Positions 58,981 through 64,000 of a stretch of 64,000 nucleotides of DNA are shown here, piece by piece (position 1 is the stretch's first letter; the number at the start of each line of letters is the position of its first letter). The stretch spans positions 36,352 to 100,351 of the forward strand of contig CANREN010000005.1 of assembly GCA_947629705.1 (NCBI GenBank), read 5' to 3'. The notes beneath the pieces were generated by a model. It did no database searches, was not told where the DNA came from, and worked only from the letters and a program-made list of their open reading frames with translations. The DNA comes from an uncultured Alistipes sp. (lineage in GTDB: Bacteria > Bacteroidota > Bacteroidia > Bacteroidales > Rikenellaceae). The translations under genes were made by a program, and so were the position numbers.

Positions 58981-61575
58981 ATGATTCCTCACCCTCCGCA
59001 AGGGCTTACGCCCGAAGAGGTCGCGACTAACAGACGCCGATACGGTGTCAACCTCATCACACCGGCCCGCGACGATTCGGCCTGGGAGCTGCTCCTCGAT
59101 AAATTCCGCGATCCCATCATCCGCATTCTGCTCGTCGCGGCGGCGCTTTCGCTCGTCATCGGGGCGATGCACGGCGACTTCACCGAATCGGTCGGCATTA
59201 TCTGCGCCATCATCCTGGCGACGTGCGTCGGCTTCTGGTTCGAATGGGACGCCCGCCGGCGGTTCAAGCGGTTGAACAAGGTCAACGACGATCTTCCGGT
59301 CAAGGTGCTGCGCAGCGGTGCGATGTGCAGCATTCCGCGCCGCGACGTCGTGGTGGGCGACGTTGTGGTGGTCGAAAGCGGCGAGACGGTGCCCGCCGAC
59401 GGCGAGTTGATCGAATCGGTGTCGCTCAAAGTCGACGAATCGACCCTCACGGGCGAGCCGGTCTGCGACAAAACCGTCGACGAACGCTGTTTCGACGCCG
59501 AAGCCACCTATCCGTCGAACCGCTTGTTGCGCGGCACGTCGGTCGTCGACGGTTACGGCCGGATGGTCGTAACGGCCGTGGGCGACAGCAGCGAAGCCGG
59601 CCGCGTAACCGAACAGTCGACCGTCCGGAACGATGCGCCGACCCCGCTCGACCGACAGTTGACCCGTCTTTCGCAGTGGATCGGCCGGGTCGGCATCTTC
59701 GTCGCCGTCGTCATCTTTTGCGTGATGACGGCCAAATCCATCTTTATGGACGGATTGCTGACCCGCTCGTGGATAGAGGTGTCGGAGCAGCTGCTCCATA
59801 TCTTCATGGTCTCCGTGGCATTGATCGTGATGGCCGTGCCCGAAGGGCTGCCGATGAGCATCACCCTTTCGTTGGCCATCTCCATGCGGAAGATGCTGCG
59901 CACGAACAACCTCGTCCGCAAGATGCACGCCTGCGAGACGATGGGCGCCGTTACGGTCATCTGCACCGACAAGACCGGCACGCTGACCCGCAACCGGATG
60001 ACCGTGCAGGAGCTGATCCGCTACGACGAGCTTCCGACGGCCGATTTCGCCGAGACGGTCGCCGCCAACACGACCGCCTTTCTCGACGCTTCGGGCACGG
60101 CGCTCGGCAACCCGACCGAAGGGGCGCTGCTGACTTGGCTGCAAACCGAAGGAGTGGATTACGAGGCTTTGCGGAACGGGGCCCGCATCGTCGACCGGCA
60201 ACCCTTTTCGTCCGAACGCAAATACATGGCGACCCTGCTCGAAAGCGGCCTTTCCGGAGGTCGGAGGTTGTGCGTGAAGGGGGCTCCGGAGATCGTGCGG
60301 ACAATGTGCGGGCCGGACGGCCGGAACGAGGAGATCGCCGCCCGACTGGCCGACCTGCAACATCATGCCATGCGCACGCTGGGCTTCGCCTGGTGCGAGA
60401 CGCAGGCGCCGGACTGCGCCGAAGCGATCGCGCGGGGCGGGTTGCATTTCGCTGCGATCGCAGCCATCTCCGATCCGGTGCGCGAGGAGGTTCCGGCAGT
60501 CGTCCGCCGTTGTTCGGATGCCGGAATCGGCGTGAAGATCGTTACGGGCGACACGCCCGCCACGGCTACGGAGATCGCCCGGCGCATCGGGTTGTGGAAC
60601 GATGCCGCAGACGACGACCGCCAGCGGATGACCGGCACGGAGTTCGCCGCGGCGAGCGACGAGGAGCTGCTCGAACGGGTGAGCCGGCTGAAAATCCTTG
60701 CGCGGGCCCGTCCGCTCGACAAACAGCGATTAGTGCGTCTGCTGCAACGATGCGGCGAGGTGGTGGCCGTTACGGGCGACGGCACGAACGATGCGCCTGC
60801 GCTGAATTTCGCCGACGTGGGGCTGTCGATGGGTTCGGGCACCTCGGTGGCCAAAGAGACCTCGGACATTACGCTGCTCGACGATTCGTTTTCGTCGATC
60901 GCGACGGCCATCCTGTGGGGCCGTTCGCTCTACCGCAACATCCAGCGGTTCGTCCTGTTCCAGCTCACGATCAATGTCGTGGCCATCGTCGTCTGCTTCG
61001 CGGGCGCCGTGTTCGGCACCGACATGCCGCTCACGGTGGTGCAGATCCTGTGGGTCAATATCATCATGGACACCTTCGCGGCGATGGCGATGGCCTCGCT
61101 GCCGCCGAATCCGCGCGTCATGCTCGACCGGCCCCGTCCGCGCAACGAATTTATCATCACGCCGGCCATGACCCGGACGATTTGCACCTGTGCGGTCGGC
61201 ATGATCGCCGTTCTGCTGGGGATGCTCTTCACGTGGAGGGAGCGTGCGGACGACTTGAGCATCCGTCATCTGACCCTCTTTTTCACCACGTTCGTCTTTC
61301 TTCAGTTTTGGAACATGTTCAACGCGCGGGCGTTCGAATTGCATCGGTCGGTGTTCGCCGATTTTCGGGGCTGCCGCGAATTTTTTCTCATATTGGCCGC
61401 CATCGCCGTAGGGCAGTGGTTCATCGTTGAGGCAGGCGGAGCGATTTTCCGCACGGAGCCGCTGTCGGTTCGCGACTGGGCGATCGTCGTCGGGGCAACC
61501 TCGCTGTTCGCATTCGGCGGCGAAGCGATCCGTCTGCTGATCCGCAAATTCGTCCGGTCCTCCGCTTTTCGCTGA
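58981..61575 (+). CDS. Calcium-translocating (PMCA-type) P-type ATPase
   Basis: VICTDKTGTLTRNRMTV; VAVTGDGTNDAPALNFADVGLSMG; DESTLTGEP; PEGLPMSITLSLA. Confidence 0.95.
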   Translation: MIPHPPQGLTPEEVATNRRRYGVNLITPARDDSAWELLLDKFRDPIIRILLVAAALSLVIGAMHGDFTESVGIICAIILATCVGFWFEWDARRRFKRLNKVNDDLPVKVLRSGAMCSIPRRDVVVGDVVVVESGETVPADGELIESVSLKVDESTLTGEPVCDKTVDERCFDAEATYPSNRLLRGTSVVDGYGRMVVTAVGDSSEAGRVTEQSTVRNDAPTPLDRQLTRLSQWIGRVGIFVAVVIFCVMTAKSIFMDGLLTRSWIEVSEQLLHIFMVSVALIVMAVPEGLPMSITLSLAISMRKMLRTNNLVRKMHACETMGAVTVICTDKTGTLTRNRMTVQELIRYDELPTADFAETVAANTTAFLDASGTALGNPTEGALLTWLQTEGVDYEALRNGARIVDRQPFSSERKYMATLLESGLSGGRRLCVKGAPEIVRTMCGPDGRNEEIAARLADLQHHAMRTLGFAWCETQAPDCAEAIARGGLHFAAIAAISDPVREEVPAVVRRCSDAGIGVKIVTGDTPATATEIARRIGLWNDAADDDRQRMTGTEFAAASDEELLERVSRLKILARARPLDKQRLVRLLQRCGEVVAVTGDGTNDAPALNFADVGLSMGSGTSVAKETSDITLLDDSFSSIATAILWGRSLYRNIQRFVLFQLTINVVAIVVCFAGAVFGTDMPLTVVQILWVNIIMDTFAAMAMASLPPNPRVMLDRPRPRNEFIITPAMTRTICTCAVGMIAVLLGMLFTWRERADDLSIRHLTLFFTTFVFLQFWNMFNARAFELHRSVFADFRGCREFFLILAAIAVGQWFIVEAGGAIFRTEPLSVRDWAIVVGATSLFAFGGEAIRLLIRKFVRSSAFR

Positions 61576-61687
61576 CGGCCGCGGCCTGCGTGGCACGGGT
61601 TTTGACCCTCGACCGAATGCCGACATGCCGAAAAGGCGTGCCGCATGAATAAAAGGTTGAACCAAAACAAAACGCAGGAGAAAAATT

Positions 61688-62143
61688 ATGACACCGGTAA
61701 GACGAAACCAGAACAGTTGGCTGCCGAGCATCTTCAACGACTTTTTCGAACGGGACTGGCCGGATCGGCACAGCACGACCTCGCCCGCCGTGAATATCCT
61801 CGAAAACGAGACGTGCTACAAGGTCGAGGTGGCCGCTCCGGGTATGACCAAGGAGGATTTCAAGGTGCATCTCAACGAGGACAACGAGCTGCTCATCACG
61901 TTGGAGAAGCGAACGGAACCGAAAGAGACGGAGCGGGCGGAGAAAACGGACGAAGCTAAAAAGGAGACCTATCTGCGGCGCGAGTTTTCCTACACGCAGT
62001 TTCGTCAGAGCCTGTTGCTGCCGGACAATATCGAGCGCGACAAAATTTCGGCCCGCATGGAGAACGGCGTGATGACCATCGACATTCCGAAAAAGCGCAT
62101 CGAGGCGACGGCTTCTGCCGCCCGCCAGATCGAGGTGCAATAG
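61688..62143 (+). CDS. Hsp20/alpha-crystallin family small heat shock protein
   Basis: PAVNILENETCYKVEVAAPGMTKEDFKVHLNEDNELLITLEK...RREFSYTQFRQSLLLPDNIERDKISARMENGVMTIDIPKK. Confidence 0.96.
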   Translation: MTPVRRNQNSWLPSIFNDFFERDWPDRHSTTSPAVNILENETCYKVEVAAPGMTKEDFKVHLNEDNELLITLEKRTEPKETERAEKTDEAKKETYLRREFSYTQFRQSLLLPDNIERDKISARMENGVMTIDIPKKRIEATASAARQIEVQ

Positions 62144-62212
62144 ATTGCCTGTCCGCCTGTCGGGCTTTGCGATTCGCCGAGGGAACACCCTCGATCGCAT
62201 TAAACTGAAATG

Positions 62213-62254
62213 AAACGGAAAGAGCTCGGTATTGCACCGAACTCTTTCCGTTTT
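62213..62254. terminator. Terminator downstream of hsp20 gene
   Basis: aaacggaaagagctcggt...accgaactctttccgttt followed by T-rich tract. Confidence 0.75.
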
Positions 62255-62358
62255 ACGCTTTTTATATTCAGCCCGACTTTTCGGGGGCCGTACAAGTCCA
62301 TTTGATTGCGGGGACTTGTCAGGTCTGTCAGGCCGCCTCTTCCTTTGTCTCGGAGCTG

Positions 62359-62724
62359 TTATCGGCGGGTAAATTCCCAGTCATCCCCATACACGGAACG
62401 ATTTGTCAGTATGAGCTTCGATTTTGTCAGCGAGACATCGTATCCACCCTTGAGCATCGAACCGGTGATTACTAAATAGTGTTCTTCGGGCCGATAGACA
62501 TACTCGAAACGTTCTGTCATATCTGCCATCTCCGATTTGAGGGCAACAGAGCCTGTCCTGTTTGAGTTGAACTGAACCGTGATACTGGTATCCTCCTCCT
62601 CGATCACGAACCAAGTGCCGATGATCGAATCGGCATTATCATCGTCATCGTCGCTGCAGGAGGCGGCGGAAAGACTCGTCGCCAGGAAAAGCGACATCAG
62701 GAGAAAACGAAAAAAGTTTTTCAT
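62359..62724 (-). CDS. Small lipoprotein, lipocalin-like
   Basis: MKNFFRFLLMSLFLATSLSAASCSDDDDDNADSIIGTWFVIEEEDTSITVQFNSNRTG; lipobox plus GTW-type start. Confidence 0.65.
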   Translation of the reverse strand: MKNFFRFLLMSLFLATSLSAASCSDDDDDNADSIIGTWFVIEEEDTSITVQFNSNRTGSVALKSEMADMTERFEYVYRPEEHYLVITGSMLKGGYDVSLTKSKLILTNRSVYGDDWEFTRR

Positions 62725-62803
62725 GTGAAATAATATTTTAATTAACGATGCAAAGATAAGGCATCGCGACAAAACAGACAGCTCGTCGGCGGGACGGGAT
62801 CGG

Positions 62804-63043
62804 TCATAGTTGTGTGTCCGTTTTGGTCTCACCTGCAACGACCGCATCGGAGAGATCGGCGAAGAAATCATGGCCGAGGATGCGCGAGATACGCAGCAGC
62901 AGACTCGTATCGAGGCTCTCCTTTTGAAAGATACGATAAACGTTTCGCCGATCGCAGGACAGATGGCGGGCGAGCCAGCTCACGCTGTGCTCCTGCCGGC
63001 GCAGTTCGGCTTCGATCAAGGCTCCCAAAGGGATATGTTTCAT
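62804..63043 (-). CDS. Small helix-turn-helix (XRE-like) protein
   Basis: LIEAELRRQEHSVSWLARHLSCDRRNVYRIFQKESLDTSLLLRISRILGHDFFADLSD. Confidence 0.75.
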   Translation of the reverse strand: MKHIPLGALIEAELRRQEHSVSWLARHLSCDRRNVYRIFQKESLDTSLLLRISRILGHDFFADLSDAVVAGETKTDTQL

Positions 63044-63333
63044 ACGGTGTCCAACCGCAGCCCGGCCTCCAAGGCTGTTAATAATACAATAAAAAGTGTG
63101 AGGCTCGATCGTCTATCTGAACGGAGGCTCTGGTAAACCCAAACACAAATAAACAATGCCCCACACCTGTATTGGGACATGCCGCAAAAAAAAGCGGCCG
63201 TGTCGGGAACCAATACAAGGCGACGAGTGCGATTGCTTTCCTTGTGTTTAACAAAATTTACCAGATTCCGTTCAAGGATAAAAGCGAAGACACTTTCATC
63301 AAAAATATGTCCGTTATTCATCGAATAACATCA

Positions 63334-63380
63334 CAAAGATACGCATAAGTCGTGCGCAAATGCAAATAAATTTACGTTTA
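63334..63380 (-). repeat. Degenerate family A promoter-hairpin repeat, copy 4
   Basis: caaagatacgcataagtcgtgcgcaaatgcaaataaatttacgttta aligns with copy 1 caaagatacgaataagcgagggcaaatgcaagtttacttgcattt. Confidence 0.55.
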
Positions 63381-63395
63381 TATCCGGCTTTTTAT

Positions 63396-63403
63396 TATCT
63401 TTG
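63396..63403 (+). promoter_or_regulatory. -7 element TATCTTTG upstream of gpsA fragment
   Basis: TAnnTTTG 22 bp upstream of gpsA start. Confidence 0.6.
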
Positions 63404-63424
63404 TAAACACAAGCTATCGAAGAG

Positions 63425-63650
63425 ATGCCCATGGAGTGTAAAATAGATACGGATTCCCGATGCGCGGTCATCGGCTACGGCAGCTGGGCGACGGCGCTCG
63501 TCAAACTGCTCTCCGGAAACGAACCGCAGGTCGGCTGGTATGTCCGCAATCCCGAAGTGTTGGAGGCGCTCCGCACCGAAGGACGCAATCCGCGCTATTT
63601 GAGCGATGCCGAATTCGACCGCTCGCGCATCGCCTATCATGCGGGCTTTG
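63425..63650 (+). pseudogene. gpsA: 5' fragment of NAD(P)H-dependent glycerol-3-phosphate dehydrogenase, truncated
   Basis: MPMECKIDTDSRCAVIGYGSWATALVKLLSGNEPQVGWYVRNPEVLEALRTEGRNPRYLSDAEFDRSRIAYHAGFA, then loss of GpsA similarity. Confidence 0.75.
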
Positions 63651-63651
63651 C

Positions 63652-63836
63652 CGGATATGTTCAGTTATACGAGGCATCCGAATGTACCGAAAACATCCAA
63701 CTCGATAGAGTTTTTTTTCGGGCATTTGAAAGACAATCTGCGATTGCACCGAGGATTATCCAACGAACATTTCAAAGACTTTGTGAAGTGGTATCTTTTT
63801 CTGCAAAGCAATCAAGGAAAGGCAAGCAAAAAATAG
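63652..63836 (+). mobile_element. C-terminal remnant of an IS transposase
   Basis: MFSYTRHPNVPKTSNSIEFFFGHLKDNLRLHRGLSNEHFKDFVKWYLFLQSNQGKASKK, resembling the C-terminus of DDE-type IS transposases; N-terminal part absent. Confidence 0.7.
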
Positions 63837-63870
63837 GGCGAGAAAAACTTAATTTCTCGCCCTTATTTTT
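63836..63870 (+). terminator. Rho-independent-like terminator after transposase remnant
   Basis: gggcgagaaa aactta atttctcgccc ttattttt. Confidence 0.7.
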
Positions 63871-64000
63871 GCAACTAAAAAGCGCCACTGTTTGCATCTT
63901 TACCGGAAAAATTCACTTCCAGATGATAAGAACCTGCCATGTATCACTTTCTTCCTCCATTGTTCATTCCGACCGGAGGGGTATCATTGCATTATTAAAT

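Noticed and set aside
57490-60447. 985-aa minus-strand ORF opposite rodA and the P-type ATPase
   Set aside because: Spans two unrelated well-supported genes in antisense; His/Arg/Gln-rich low-information product.
63879-63943. Possible minus-strand peptide MAGSYHLEVNFSGKDANSGAF
   Set aside because: Only 21 codons with a stop just upstream; too short to support as a gene at the window edge.

Overview
The window looks like a GC-rich Bacteroidales chromosome, probably Rikenellaceae/Alistipes-like. The taxon is inferred from TAnnTTTG-type promoters, gene content and protein style, and was not tested. Most of it is core genome: pyrD, cinA, a partial dcw cluster (rsmH-ftsL-ftsI), a putative glycine-lipid acyltransferase pair, rsmG, an ECF sigma factor with a glycosyltransferase, a YgiQ-type radical SAM protein, an RluA-type pseudouridine synthase, lptF/G, tgt, an Fe-S redox pair, yidD/rnpA/hemD, a histidine kinase, an S41 protease, ispH, cmk, a patatin-barrel protein, gap, ferritin, comEC, transketolase, clpX-clpP-tig, a GH3 enzyme, a DAHP synthase/chorismate mutase, mreBCD-mrdA-rodA, a Ca-type P-ATPase and Hsp20. 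Accessory parts are (i) an AT-richer islet at about 39.6-43.75 kb with a large SF1 helicase fused to a PD-(D/E)XK/DUF2726-like nuclease and two hypothetical genes, and (ii) the right edge, where a 5' gpsA fragment runs directly into the C-terminal end of a transposase. The most interesting non-coding structure is two families of dispersed repeats. Family A sits just upstream of start codons and joins a hairpin with changing but still complementary arms to a TATCTTTG promoter element. Family B starts within a few nucleotides of stop codons, in sense orientation, and carries TTTGAA/TTCAAA-loop hairpins whose stems also change. No rRNA, tRNA or CRISPR array was seen. No complete new multi-gene system can be claimed from sequence alone.
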